Shown: positions 11,334-39,099 of the stretch, piece after piece
Position numbering within the stretch: the stretch's first letter is position 1
Layout: every line of letters starts with the position of its first letter
NCBI RefSeq assembly: GCF_041381155.1
Contig: NC_091138.1
Coordinates: 32,419,604 to 32,483,603, forward strand
DNA: 64,000 nucleotides
Direction: 5' to 3'
Origin: Argopecten irradians
Taxonomy: Eukaryota; Mollusca; Bivalvia; Pectinida; Pectinidae
Notes under the pieces: generated by a model
The model's input: the letters and a program-made list of their open reading frames with translations, nothing else
Told to the model about the DNA's origin: nothing
Database searches by the model: none
Position numbers and translations under genes: made by a program

Positions 11334-13336
11334 GTGTCAAGAGATCTTACCCAAATGTTATATGTTTGTTTCTTTTGTTTAGGGAGAATTACAGAATTCG
11401 CTGGAAAAAGTCAGATAAATATACAAAATCACACTTTTTGTCCCCAAAATTGTTTTAAAAAATAAAACCAGATGTTTGGGGTTATGAAACTCTGGTCACT
11501 GTAAATGTGTATTAAGGGGGTCATAAAATTGAAACGTGATGGAATGGTTAACTTTTAGCACTGACTTCTGTAGCTCCCCATTAACTGATGAGGAAAGTTT
11601 CTCAGTCATAAAAGTTCAACAGCTCAATAGACCAGATGAGCCAAACAAACAACAAAAATATCACAAAACAGTGTAATACTTTTTTATTTATATATCGAAA
11701 GTACAAATACTTTCACAATGGAACAGATTCACATATTCTCGATTTTGAAAAACTAATAAATGCAAAGCACTATTCAAACAGTACTGTATATTTGGTGATG
11801 TAAAAGACACTAAGACAAAGTGTGCAAACAGATTATATATTGTGAAGTAGAAAAATAGGAAAAACCTAAGGGGGAAAAGCACGAATAAAAGGTCAATGTG
11901 GTAGAGAATATAAGACAGCACTAAATCAGCAAGTTACACCTCACAATTCTGAGCATTCTTTCAATTACGACAGTGGAGATAATCTGACCAGCACAAGTGG
12001 AATGGAATGAAGTACGTGTCGATAGTATACTATTATGGAAATTGCAGTAAAATATACTGCAAATAAACCAACTTAATTTCACAGGGAATTGAATTTCGTG
12101 TATTATGCAGACAATGAGAATTTCTGAAATAATTTGTAGGGAAAATGTCTCAATTACCAGGTATAAGTGTTTGGCAAGAAAACATGAAATTAGCCACTGC
12201 AAAAATGTGTTGCTTTATTGTACTGTGAATTAATATTTTTAAGATAATGTGTTGTGACTTCTATTACAGTGTAAGAGTGATACTGGCCAGTTGCTGTTTT
12301 CTTCTTATAAATGCATGTTGTTGTTTTTTATAGTACCACAATCACTAAATGTATTACACAAAATTAGATTGAGAATTTTGATTTGAAGATTGAATTATAT
12401 TTTGATGAAGCACATTTACCCATCTTCACTCTGCTCTTACACAATTATTATGTAAACTGTGAAGGCTAACAAACTGTAAAAATAAATGCATTAGAACCGT
12501 TTTGAGAATGAACGATCCGGCAGTATCACAAGACTCAACTATTATATACATCTAAACAATTAATTTTCTCAATCCAAGTTACCCATATACTGTATAATGC
12601 TATTAAATATCAAGTTCAACATTTGTCTTCAATTAAATATATACAAGTGCAAACAAACCTGACTGACGACACAACATATTGCATAAAAAGAGTCTCTACA
12701 GATCTACAGATAAATATTCTCATACACTTGAAGTCTCTCTAATACTAAAATACAACTTTCAGCTGAAGCACGTGGTTTTTCTCGGGAGTAGAAAACCATG
12801 GGATTTCCTATATAGACAATTTAATACCTCTTTTTTACAAGTTAACAGATTTTAACTCAGCAGATAAGAACCATACCAGTAATGCTTTAGCTTATATCAA
12901 TATTTAGTAATTACCATATACAGCATGTAACTTTCATGGTAATGAAATTTTCGTCATTTGGACCTGTTTAAACAACAGCTATATGGTAATCTAATGTTGT
13001 ATCCTTTTTTTTTACATGAACCAAAGTTTGAACCAGACTGATATACAGGGAGCAATATTGAATCCAGCATCATCTAAAGATATAAAGACATCTGACTGAT
13101 ACTGAAATTAATTTTAAAATTCTAGATCCCATACTCAACTGCTTTGAGAATCTGAACAGAAATACATGTATGTAAAATATTGTAAATTAGTAAAACCCTA
13201 AATTTGATGATTTTTTCCCCAGAAGACTGTTGTCAAGACAAAACTTTACGATTGATATGATCCCAATTTCTGACTATGAAAAACTGCTCACTCTCAGCCC
13301 AAATATCACAGGATATGACACAGTCCCTGAGTAGAT
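11334..13336 (-). other. Convergent intergenic stretch and probable GDH 3' UTR
   Basis: No coding exon is seen here. The part next to 13337 should be the GDH 3' UTR on the minus strand. AATAAA-type signals on the minus strand occur as TTTATT at 12213-12218 and 11684-11689; I cannot tell which is used. Confidence 0.4.
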
Positions 13337-27576
<14,240 letters not shown>

Positions 27577-28560
27577 GGTTCTTGTATGGAAGAAAATTTA
27601 ACAGCCGACAGTTTCTTCCTCGAATGTCCTTGTGGCACTGTTTGTTCACCTTAACATCCTGCTGTAACAACGTTTTTCATTGGTCGAGAACAATGAAACG
27701 ATGGAAGGTGTGTCGGCTATGAACCAATCAAATCTCACGCAGCGGCTCGCCTTTATTTGCCATGCAGAGTCATCGTTCCTTTCTCAGACATAAACATTTC
27801 ATAGGTCACCTTAAAATGTTAATCCCATGAAAATCACGTCGTTCGTCGCGTGTCCATTCGACTTCTTCTCCCAAACTACCACCACAAATTCTATGAAAGT
27901 TTTGTAAAACATTCTATGATGTTAAGGCTCATCAAAATATGAATAATGTTAAATTGTATATGAAACTAAATCCCAGCCGGCGGCTCATAGAACAACAATT
28001 TAACATTAGGTCATAAAGGTCTTTTGAAGTATTTTGGAAATTTATCTTGCATCTATTCAATGTCGGAGCAAACGTAATGTTGTAGCATACACAATACAAA
28101 ATGCAGATGAAACGTTAATTAAGTACTGAATAACACCATTAATCTAATGGACAGACATTCGTTGTTTTGTTGCAAGTACAAATGTAAATAACTTTCTTTC
28201 ATTTTACATATTAAAGTAATAACTATAAAACTGTTTGAAAACCAATTTTATTGATGACATGATCCTTTTTACTGTATAGCGTGGATTTTCATTTTCACGA
28301 ACTATCGAAATCGATAGTAGATCTACAGAGTGACAAGTACAATAATTTACATACATGTAGCTTATTACAAAGTAACTGTTAGAAATTAACAACTGCAGGA
28401 TATCCCCCTTGAATAAGAAGTATTAAGTAAATCACTATATCCCTCCCCCCTGCCCTGGAAATAAGAAACTATGCGGTAATAATAATAATGAAAATCATGT
28501 GTTCAGATTCCAGATGTTTGACTTACTAAGTACCTTTACAGTGGCTACATGTATGTATAG
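27577..28560. other. GDH upstream region and promoter candidate
   Basis: No ORF of note. The 27.60-27.80 kb stretch is less AT-rich than its surroundings and contains CCAAT boxes on both strands (CATTGGTC near 27678, GAACCAATC near 27720), consistent with a TATA-less promoter reading leftward into GDH. Confidence 0.35.
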
Positions 28561-28567
28561 ATCAAGG

Positions 28568-29429
28568 TTGCGTATATTTGGTAGGCTCTGGGACATTTGG
28601 AAGAGGACAAAGAAGGTCTTTTGAAGGGTCTTTTACAAAAGGTTTGATGTTTTTATACAGATACCATGTACGCTCTGGAGAAAGACCTTTTGCTTCTAGT
28701 CTTACTGGCATGCCATTTGGTATTTCCTTTCCCCTCTTCAGAAGTCTCACGACTGTGCAATCTCCATCAAAGCTAGTCTTCAAATACACAGTAAAATTAT
28801 TTTCAGTAAACTATTACCGTTTAACAACCTTACTTGGTTTGGTTTGGTTATTTTGACATCCTATTAACAGTCAGTTGGTGGAAAGCCAGAGTACCCAGAG
28901 AAAAACACCAACCATCGGTCAGTAACTGAAGGCTTGTGGTATATATATATCAGTACAATTTACATTATGTTACCACTCAGCCATTGCGGCTTGGTAACAA
29001 ACTTAAAAAATACAATCAAGAAAACAAACAGCCTGTTATTCTAGGTAAACAATAATTTGAGGTTCATATAGTAATTTTGTGTTTAGATAAATAAAATAAT
29101 TCCAGAAATGTAAAAAAAAAAAAAAAAAAAAAACAAGAAAAGTGGAAGTGATGATATTTGCTAATCCCAGGAACAGCTCTGAAAACAGGTTTAAAAATTT
29201 TGAGTTTGGTGACAGCTCACTAAACATCTGCCTGGTTATGTGTGGATGACGCATCGATGGTAATTTTGAGGTCGGACAAACTATCAACATCATTCCTCCG
29301 AATTTTCCTTCTGGCAATACCAAACATCCCATCTACAAGACATCGAGCATGGTATGGTTTCATGAAGTGAAGATGGATGTCTTTGAGATAACCATTTGCG
29401 ACACTCCATGCCAGATAGCTTGTGACAAC
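28568..29429 (-). pseudogene. Broken DUF7869-like gene remnant
   Basis: After a TTTTTTCAG acceptor the minus strand encodes VVTSYLAWSVANGYLKD, HFMKPYHARCLVDGMFG and RRKIRRNDVDSLSDL (29429-29226). The same frame then meets TAG TGA and resumes with KPVFRAVPGISKYHHFHFS (to about 29142). A later exon (28780-28568) encodes GLSPERTWYLYKNIKPFV and ends in TGA. These blocks resemble the C-terminal DUF7869 module of a protein family that is multicopy in many invertebrates and fish (cf. HFM..H..D..FG, GIS.YHHF, L...R..YLY..I..F). The in-frame stops and missing N-terminal part indicate a decayed copy. The family match is from memory. Confidence 0.5.
28830..28994 (-). mobile_element. tRNA-derived SINE copy, decayed
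   Basis: It shares TTGGTTATTTTGACATCCTA, GGAAAGCCAGAGTACCCAGA and ACCACTCAGCCATTGCGGC with the SINEs at 10038-10240 and 47964-48185. The middle B-box part is missing. It lies inside the DUF7869-like remnant. Confidence 0.65.
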
Positions 29430-29808
29430 CTGAAAAAATTAAATCATATTTATAGTACTACTTTGTACAAAGCAGAACCGACACGCTTATTGATCTGTTA
29501 TCATAAAATGGGGTGGGACATGTCGCATATAGATATTTTGTTGATATAGTATTGCACATAATTACACAATACTTATAGGAAAAATTCACTTGGAGACAGA
29601 GACTTATAGATTATAGTTTAATACCGGTAACATTATGATGATTATATTAATCACATGACAGGACAGCCATGTCAAAAAATTTGCATGAACATACCACTGT
29701 ACGCACTAACACAGCTGTTACACCCCAAGTACCTTTTCAATATAAATTAAGTATGTTAATTTACATAAAATACAAACAGAGCACGTGATTCGATACAATC
29801 ATAATCAC

Positions 29809-29893
29809 TGCCTCTGCTAGGGTTCGAACTCGGGACTTCTTGGTTACTAGTCTGACGCTCAACTGATCACTTACAATCTCTACACCCCTGGAC
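29809..29893 (-). repeat. tRNA-like SINE head abutting a MITE
   Basis: On the minus strand it reads TGAGCGTCAGACTAGTAACC then GAGTTCGAACCCTAG, tRNA-like A and B boxes. It lacks the stems of a sound tRNA gene. It touches the MITE pair starting at 29894. Confidence 0.4.
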
Positions 29894-30480
29894 CATCCTC
29901 GATATTCCAGGGGTTCCGATCACTTACAATCTCTACACCCCTGGACTATCTCATAGTAAAACTGGAGGCAACACAATCGAACAGATAATTTAGTCATTTG
30001 ATGTACATCAAAAGAGCCGTATAACGGTACACTGTGGTTGACTGTGTGGCTTTGATGTTAGGCGTCGCTCTCTTTGTAGTCTTCAATGGAAATTTTTGCT
30101 AGCCAGTGATTGGTCAAAAATTTCAGCTGAGCTGCCTTCAATTTCAGTATGAGATAGTCCAGGGGTGTAGAGATCGTAAGTGATCGGAACCCCTGGAGTA
30201 TCGAGGATGCCCCTGGACTATCTCATAGTAAAACTGGAGGCAACAGAATAGAACAGGTAATTTAGTCATTTGATGTACATCAAAAGAGTCGTATAACGGT
30301 ACACTGTGGTTGACCGTGTGGCTTTGATGTTAGGCGTCTCTCTCTGTAGTCTTCAAAGGAAATCTTTGCTAGCCTGTGATTGGTCAAATGTTTTCCATTG
30401 GGCTGCCTTCATTTTCACTATGAGATAGTCCAGGGGTGTAGAGATCGAAAGTGATCGGAAACCCTGGAGTATCGAGGATG
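29894..30480. mobile_element. Two adjacent copies of a ~60-bp-TIR MITE
   Basis: Copy A (29894-30209) has near-perfect ~60-bp terminal inverted repeats, CATCCTCGATATTCCAGGGG through CACCCCTGGACTATCTCATA. Copy B (30210-30480) follows at once, sharing the junction and lacking most of its left repeat. The interiors (ATTTAGTCATTTGATGTACA, GTATAACGGTACACTGTGG) are almost identical. Relatives: 39021-39099 (fragment) and 47834-48376 (diverged). Confidence 0.8.
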
Positions 30481-30688
30481 GCTATATATAGGCCTATATA
30501 TATATATATTATTTTTATTTTTTTTTTTAATTTTTGAAATTAATAAAACCTAACATTAAATTTATGGGTATGAAACTTGCATTTGCCTTTTTTCAAGCAG
30601 TTAATTTATACTGTAAATCTTGTTGGGGGAGTACGCAGCATTGTGATCGGTGATGTAACTCAATATACATGTAGTATCATCAAGGGGA

Positions 30689-31228
30689 GGCCCTGCAGGT
30701 AGGGCGTTAGAATTGTACCTGCTGCCCCTATTGCATGATCGTAAAAGGCGACTAAATTTAGGATCTTATCTTTTCTATTCTTCCTAACTCACTTTATCCT
30801 TCCTAATGCCTCCCTTGGCACCGCCTCACTTTTGGCCTTGAGTTGAGCGTTCGCCCCTGTGAGGAAGGCTCTGGGTTCTGTCCCCTGGCCGAGACACACC
30901 AAAGTCTATAAAAGTGGTAGTTTCTGCTCCTGCTTAGCGCTCAGCAAAAAGGGAGTGGGACGACTGGTTCGCCCGTTGTCAGTATAATGTGACCGGGTGG
31001 GGTGTGTTGCTTGGTGTCTTCGGCGGCATGCTCCAGTGCTATAGCACTATAAAAAGGGCAAAAGTTCCACTATACAAGAAGACACAACATGAATATACCG
31101 TAGTCTCCCGAAACACGCACCTCGCACAACATACACGCAACACACCGCATACATGGGAGGCCGTCCTTACATGACCATAGCTGTTAATAGGACGTTAATT
31201 AATCAAACAAACAAACAAACAAACAAAA
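30689..31228 (+). mobile_element. Full-length SINE-type retroposon with perfect 13-bp target duplication
   Basis: ATCATCAAGGGGA stands exactly at both ends (30676-30688 and 31229-31241). The 540-bp insert starts GGCCCTGCAGGTAGGGCG and ends in an (AAAC)n tail, with CTGTTAATAGGACGTTAATT just before it. There is no ORF for reverse transcriptase, so it must be non-autonomous. A decayed relative is at 31420-31588. Confidence 0.85.
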
Positions 31229-31241
31229 ATCATCAAGGGGA

Positions 31242-32059
31242 ATAACATTTAGTACCAGAATAAACTCGGTCCGATGTCTGATCCTTGGAGAACCCCTGAT
31301 CATTTTTAAAGCTTCAATATATTAACTGCCGAAAGCCGTGTTGTAAGGGCGGGATAAAGAATATCATGACTATCAACATTAGAGATAATATTACTGGCAA
31401 TGATATGCTCCGGGAGCATGTTTTAGTGAGATATCATTTTTAATAAGGGCAATGTAGTTCCACTATTTCAAAGAAACACAACACAAGTATACTACAATCT
31501 CCCGTAATATACTATGATACAGACATTCACAAACGCAACACACCACATAGACACAGTTGCACTGACTTATCGACCAACCAACCAACAGATTTAACGCAAA
31601 ATAATAGACTCTTAAAAAAAACAACTGAGTTTTTAACCTAAAATACTGTAATGTAGAGGACGCCGATGTAATATAAGGCTAGATAAATTATCCCAGATTA
31701 TAGGCATTTAGCAAACTTCCAAATAATTTCTACAATTTTAAGATGTCAACCAATCAGGGTTTTACTGAAATGTACCAAAAATCGACACTCAAAAATGGTG
31801 GGAAACTGCTTTTAGAGGTCATAAATTAAGACAGAAAATTTTCTTTTTCACAAAAGGTTTTAGCTCTTTGTAGTACTCATACGATCATAATTGCATTTCA
31901 TAGCAAATAATTTATCTGGTTCATACAGTCATTTTGGATGTAGTTAAAGGTAGAAAAAAAACTTTGTTAATGCTACAGATATGACATAAGAAATGTACTT
32001 GATGCACTGATACTACACAAACATTGATAATTACATCTTACCTGCTTTACCTGTTGTCA
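31242..32059. other. Gene-free stretch with a decayed SINE fragment
   Basis: 31420-31588 repeats the 3' half of the 30689-31228 retroposon (AAGGGCAA, GTTCCACTAT, ACACAAC, CAATCTCCCG, CGCAACACACC) and ends in a CCAACCAACCAACAG-type tail. Nothing else is recognised. Confidence 0.55.
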
Positions 32060-32473
32060 TAGTGCTGCTGCCCTTATGCTGCATACATGTATTATAATCA
32101 TTCCTCGTGTCCCACTGCTGTATACCGGTATTATAGACTAATTGTTCCTACTGCTCAAATACTACGTATTGGCATTATCCAGCTGTCCTAATACTGCATC
32201 ACTAATGCGGCTGTATACAGGCATTGCATACAGGAATTACAATCGTTACTGTTGTCCAAATACTGCATACAGATATTATAATTGTTTTTGTTGCCCTAAT
32301 GCTGCATACAGGAATTATAATAATTCCTACGGCTCAAACACTGTATCCAGGAATTGTAATCATTCCCGTTGCCCATATACTGCATACAGGTATTATAATC
32401 ATTCCTGTCACCCTAATACTGCATACAGGCGTTATAATCATTCGCGTTGTCCAAATACTGTTAGCTGCAATAT

Positions 32474-32775
32474 TGTAGCTCAAAAGACTTTTAGACGGAT
32501 AATAGTGTCGTCTTTAGAGCTATAATTGATGCCTCTTATCGCTAATAGAGCAAAGAAATGTTTGCGCAAACCATTATTTAAACGTCTGTTCGCATTTTAT
32601 CTTACTTGTCTTATATCACTTAACTATATACTAGGCAATAAAACTGAACCGTATAAAATATCAAATTCACAGGGAGACATGATTTTTTTTCACATATGAA
32701 TATGATGGTCTTTTCGAAAGAAAATTATACGACAGGTCTACAAATTATGAATTTGACGTCTTGTGAGAAGTAAAG
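32474..32775. mobile_element. Short TIR element (AGC-CAAAAGAC family), copy 2, in the minisatellite
   Basis: TAGCTCAAAAGAC at the left pairs with GACGTCTTGTGAG at the right. The internal blocks match 4924-5213 in order. It splits the left edge of the 39-bp array, so it arrived after that part of the array existed. Confidence 0.55.
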
Positions 32776-35700
32776 TAGATATTCAGAATGGCTGTTATGT
32801 TTCTTTTGGACAAAACTAATACATAAATGCATATATACGACTAAAATAATATTGGAAACCTACAACAAAGTTTAGAAAATTGTGCACGAGTGATTTTCTG
32901 AGGCACTGCTCTACTAGCACACATGGGTGGCATTTCGTATCCGGCCGAAAGGTATAGCAGGCCGGGTACGTAAATTAGTTATACAATGCTGTATACAGGC
33001 ATTATAATCATTTCCTACGGCCCAAATACTGCTTGCAGACATTATAATAGTTTCTACAGACCAAATTTTGCATACAGTCATTTCAATCGTTCATATGGCC
33101 TGTGCACAAATACTGCATAAAAGCATTATAATAATTCCTGTTGCCCTAATGCTGCATACAAGTATTATAATCATTCCTATGACCAAATACTCCATACAGG
33201 CATTATAATCATTCCTGTTACCCTAATGCTGCATAAAGGCATTATAACAATTCCCATTCCCATATACGTACTGCATACCGGTATTATAATCATCCATGTC
33301 ACCCTAATGCTGCATACAGGCATTATAATCATTCCCGTTGTCCCATTGCTGTATATAGGCATTATAATCATTCCTACGGCCAAAATACTGTATACAGGAA
33401 TTATAATCGTCACTGTTTCCCAAAACTGCATGCACTTACAGGTTTTATATTTGTTTCTGTTGTCCAAATACTGCATGCAGGCATTATACTAATTTCTGTT
33501 ACTCTAATGCTGCATACAGGCATTATAATCATTCCTACGGCCCACATACTGTAACAGGCATTGTAATCATAGACATTCCTGTTGCCCGAAGATATTATAA
33601 TCATTCCTACGGTCCAAATTCTGCATACAGGAATTATAATTGTTCCAGTTATCGAAATACTGCATACAGGAATTATGATTATTAAATACTGCTTACAGGC
33701 AATGTAATAATTCCTGTTACCCTAATGCTTCATGGTAGTATTATGATCATTCTGATAGCCCTAATACTGCATACAGAAATTATAATCGTTCCTGCTGTCC
33801 CAATGCTGTACGCAGGCAATTTACAATAATTCCTATTCCCATATACTGAGCGCCGGAATTATAATCATTCCTATGCACAAATACTGCATACAAGCATTAT
33901 AATCATTCCTGTTACCCTTGTGCTGCATACACGCATTATACTCATTCCCGTAGCCCTAATATTGCATGGAAGCATCATGCTCATCCCTGTTGCCCCAATG
34001 CTGTATACAGGCATTATACTCATTCCTGTTGCCCTAATGCTGTATACAGGCATTATACTCATTCCTGTTGCCCTAATGCTGCATACAAGCATTATAAGCA
34101 TTCCTGTTGCCCTAATGATGCATACATGATCATTCCTGTTGCCCTAATGATGCATACAAGCATTATAATCATTCATGTTGCCCTAATGATGCATACAAGC
34201 ATTATAATCATTCATGTTGCCCTAATGATGCATACAAGCATTATAATCATTCATGCTGCCCTACTGATGCATACGAGCATTATAATCATTCATGTTGCCC
34301 TAATGATGCATACAAGCATTATAATCATTCATGCTGCCCTACTGATGCATACAAGCATTATGCTCATTCCTGTTGCCCTAATGCTGCATACAAGCATTAC
34401 AATAATTCCTGTTGCCTCAAAGCTGCTTACAAGCATTACAATAATTCCTGTTGCCTCAAAGCTGCATACAAGCATTATGCTTATTCCTGTTGTCCTAATG
34501 ACGCATACAAGCACTATACTTATTCCTGTTGCCCTAATGCTGCATACAAGCATTATAATTATTCCTGTTGCCCTAATGCTGTATACAAGCATTATAATCA
34601 TTCCTGTTGCCCTAATGCTGTATACAAGCATTGTAATAATTCCTGTTGCCCCAATGCTGCATACAAGTATTATAATCATTCCTGTTGCCCTAATGCTGTA
34701 TACAGGCATTGTAATAATCTCTGTAACCCTAATGCTACTTAAGGCATTATAATCATTCATGTTGCCATAATGCTGCATACAAGCATTTTGCTCATTTCTA
34801 TTGCCCTAATGCTGCATACAAGCATTTTGCTCATTTCTGTTGCCCTAATGATGCATACAAGCATTATGCTCATTTCTGTTGCCCTAATGATGCATACAAG
34901 CATTATAATCATTCATGTTGCCCTACTGATGCATACAAGCATTATGCTCATTCCTGTTGCCCTAATGCTGCATACAAGTATTACAATAATTCCTGTTGCC
35001 TCAAAGCTGCATACAAGCATTATGCTCATTCTTGTTGGCCCGATGATGCATACAAGCATTATGCTCATTACTGTTGCCCTAAAGCTGCATCCAAGCATTT
35101 TGCTTATTTCTGTTGCCCTAATGCTGCATACAAGCATTATAATCATTCCTGTTGCCCTAATGCTGCATACAAGCATTATAATCATTCCTGTTGCCTCTAT
35201 GCTGTAAACAAGTTTTGTAATCATTCCTGTTGCCCTAATGCTGTATGTATGTTAAAGCATTACAATAAATACTGTTGCCCTAATGAGGCCTACAAGCATT
35301 ATGCTCATTCTTGTTGGCCCGATGATGCATACAAGCATTATGCTCATTACTGTTGCCCTAAAGCTGCATACAAGCATTATAATCATTCCTGTAACCCTAA
35401 TGCTACTTAAGGCATTATAATCATTCATGTTGCCCTAATGCTGCATACAAGCATTTTGCTCATTTCTGTTGCCCTAATGCTGCATACAAGCATTATAATC
35501 ATTCCTGTTGCCCTAATGCTGCATACAAGCATTACAATAATTCCTGTTGCCCTAATGCTGCATACAAGCATTATGCTCATTCTGTTGCCCGATGATGCAT
35601 ACAAGCATTATGCTCATTCCTGTTGCCCTAATGCTGCATACAAGCATTATAATCATTCTGTTGCCCTAATGCTGCATACAAGCATTATAATCATTCCTGT

Positions 35701-38700
35701 TGCCCCTAATGCTGCATACAAGCATTATAATCATTCCTGTTGCCCTAATGCTGCATACAAGCATTTGTAATCATTCCTGTTGCCCTAATGCTGTATACAA
35801 GCATTTAATAATTTCTGTTGCCCTAATGCTGCATACAAGCATTATAATCATTCCTGTTGCCCTAATGCTGCATACAAGCATTATGCTCATTCCTGTTGCC
35901 CTATGATTGCATACAAGCATTATCATTTCTGTTGCCCTAATGATGCATACAAGCATATAATCATTCATGTTGCCCTAATGCTTGCATACAAGCATTATGC
36001 TCATTCCTGTTGCCCTAATGCTGCATACAAGCATTATAATCATTCCTGTTGCCCTAATGATGCATACAAGCATTATAATCATTCATGTTGCCCTAATGAT
36101 GCATACAAGCATTATAATCATTCATGTTGCCCTAATGATGCATACAAGCATTATGCTCATTCTTGTTGGCCCGATGATGCATACAAGCATTATGCTCATT
36201 TCTGTTGCCCTAATGATGCATACAAGCATTACAATAATTCCTGTTGCCCTAATGATGCATACAAGCATTATGCTCATTCCTGTTGCCCTAATGCTGCATA
36301 CAAGCATTACAATCATTACTGTTGCCCTAAAGCTGCATCCAAGCATTTTGCTTATTTCTGTTGCCCTAATGCTGCATACAAGCATTATAATCATTCATGT
36401 TGCCCTAATGATGCATACGAGCATTATAATCATTCATGTTGCCCTAATGATGCATACAAGCATTATAATCATTCATGCTGCCCTACTGCTGCATACAAGC
36501 ATTATAATCATTCCTGTTGCCCTAATGCTGCATACAAGCATTACAATAATTCCTGTTGCCCTAATGAGGCCTACAAGCATTATGCTCATTCTTGTTGGCC
36601 CGATGATGCATACAAGCATTATGCTCATTACTGTTGCCCTAATGCTGCATACAAGCATTATAATAATTCCTGTTGCCCTAATGCTGCATACAAGTATTAC
36701 AATAATTCCTGTTGCCTCAAAGCTGCATACAAGCATTATGCTCATTCTTGTTGGCCCGATGATGCATACAAGCATTATGCTCATTACTGTTGCCCTAAAG
36801 CTGCATCCAAGCATTATGCTCATTTCTGTTGCCCTAATGCTGCATACAAGCATTATAATCATTCCTGTTGCCCTAATGATGCATACAAGCATTATGCTCA
36901 TTCCTGTTGCCCTAATGCTGCATACAAGCATTATAATCATTCCTGTTGCCCTAATGCTGCATACAAGCATTATAATCATTCCTGTTGCCCTAATGCTGTA
37001 TACAAGCATTACAATCATTCCTGTTGCCCTAATGCTGCATACAAGCATTATGCTCATTCTTGTTGGCCCGATGATGCATACAAGCATTATGCTCATTACT
37101 GTTGCCCTAAAGCTGCATCCAAGCATTTTGCTTATTTCTGTTGCCCTAATGCTGCATACAAGCATTATAATCATTCCTGTTGCCCTAATGCTGCATACAA
37201 GCATTATAATAATTCCTGTTGCCTCAATGCTGCATACAAGCATTATAATCATTCCTGTTGCCCTAATGCTGTATACAGGCATTGTAATCATTTCTGTTGC
37301 CCTAATGCTGCATACAAGCATTATACTCATTCCTGTTGCCCTAATGCTGCATACAAGCATTATGCATTCCTGTTGCCCTAATGCTGCATACAAGCATTAT
37401 AATCATTCATGTTGCCCTAATGATGCATACGAGCATTATAATCATTCATGTTGCCCTAATGATGCATACAAGCATTATAATCATTCATGTTGCCCTACTG
37501 ATGCATACAAGCATTATGCTCATTTCTGTTGCCCTAATGCTGCATATAAGCATTACAATAATTCCTGTTGTCCTAATGAGGCATACAAGCATTATGCTCA
37601 TTCCTGTTGCCCTAATGCTGCATACAAGCATTATAATCATTCCTGTTGCCCTAATGCTGCATACAAGTATTATAATAATTCCTGTTGCCCAAATGCTGCA
37701 TACAAGATTATTACATTCCTGTTGCCCTAATGCGTGCATACAAGCATTATGCTCATTACTGTTGCCCTAAAGCTGCATCCAAGCATTTTGCTTATTTCTG
37801 TTGCCCTAATGCTGCAAACAAGCATTATAATCATTCCTGTTGCCCTAATGCTGCATACAAGCATTATAATCATTCCTGTTGCCTCTATGCTGTAAACAAG
37901 TTTTGTAAATTCCGGTTGCCCTAATGCTGTATACAGGCATTGTAATCATTTCTGTTGCCCTAATGCTGTATACAAGCATTACAATAATTCCTGTTGCCCT
38001 AATGAGGCCTACAAGCATTATGCTCATTCTTGTTGGCCCGATGATGCATACAAGCATTATGCTCATTACTGTTGCCCTAATGCTGCATACAAGCATTATA
38101 ATCATTCCTGTTGCCCTAATGCTGCATACAAGCATTATAATCATTCCTGTTGCCTCTATGCTGTAAACAAGTTTTGTAATCATTCCTGTTGCCCTAATGC
38201 TGTATACAAGCATTACAATAATTCCTGTTGCCTCAAAGCTGCATACAAGCATTATGCTCATTCTTGTTGGCCCGATGATGCATACAAGCATTATGCTCAT
38301 TACTGTTGCCCTAAAGCTGCATCCAAGCATTTTGCTTATTTCTGTTGCCCTAATGCTGCATACAAGCATTATAATCATTCCTGTTGCCCTAATGCTGCAT
38401 ACAAGCATTATAATCATTCCTGTTGCCCTAATGCTGCATACAAGCATTATAATCATTCCTGTTGCCCTAATGCTGCATACAAGCATTACAATAATTCCTG
38501 TTGCCCTAATGCTGCATACAAGCATTATACTCATTCCTGTTGCCCTAATGCTGCATACAAGCATTATAATCATTCCTGTTGCCCTAATGCTGCATACAAG
38601 TATTGTAATAATTCCTGTTGCCCCAAAGCTACTTAAGGCATTATAATCATTCATGTTGCCCTAATGCTGCATACAAGCATTTTGCTCATTTCTGTTGCCC

Positions 38701-39020
38701 TAATGCTGCACACAAGCATTATGATAATTCTTGTTGCCCTAATGCTGCATACAAGCATTACAATAATTCCTGTTTCCCTAATGACGCATACAAGCACTAT
38801 ACTCCAGGGTTCCGTTGTCTAATCTGCATACAAGCATTATAATCATTCCTGTTGCCCAATGCTGCATACAAGTATTATAATCATTCCTTTGTTGTCGTAA
38901 TGCTGTATACAGGCATTGTAATAATTCCTGTTTGCCCCAATGCTGCATACACTGTATTATCAAATCAATCTTGTTGCCCTAATGCTGTGTACAGGCATTG
39001 TAATATTCCGTTGTCCCAAT

Positions 39021-39099
39021 GCTGCCTTCAATTTCACTATGAGATAGTCCAGGGGTGTAGAGATCGTAAGTGATCGTAACTCCTGGAGTATCGAGGATG
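39021..39099. mobile_element. MITE end fragment inside the minisatellite
   Basis: This segment matches the right terminal ~75 bp of the MITE at 29894-30209 (GCTGCCTTCAATTTCA, GAGATAGTCCAGGGGTGTAG, GAGTATCGAGGATG), with 39-bp units on both sides. Confidence 0.8.

Noticed and set aside
34126-38654. Several long ORFs (145 to 582 codons) on both strands
   Set aside because: They are produced by a 39-bp repeat that is a multiple of three. Frames change where units gain or lose bases, and both strands are open equally.
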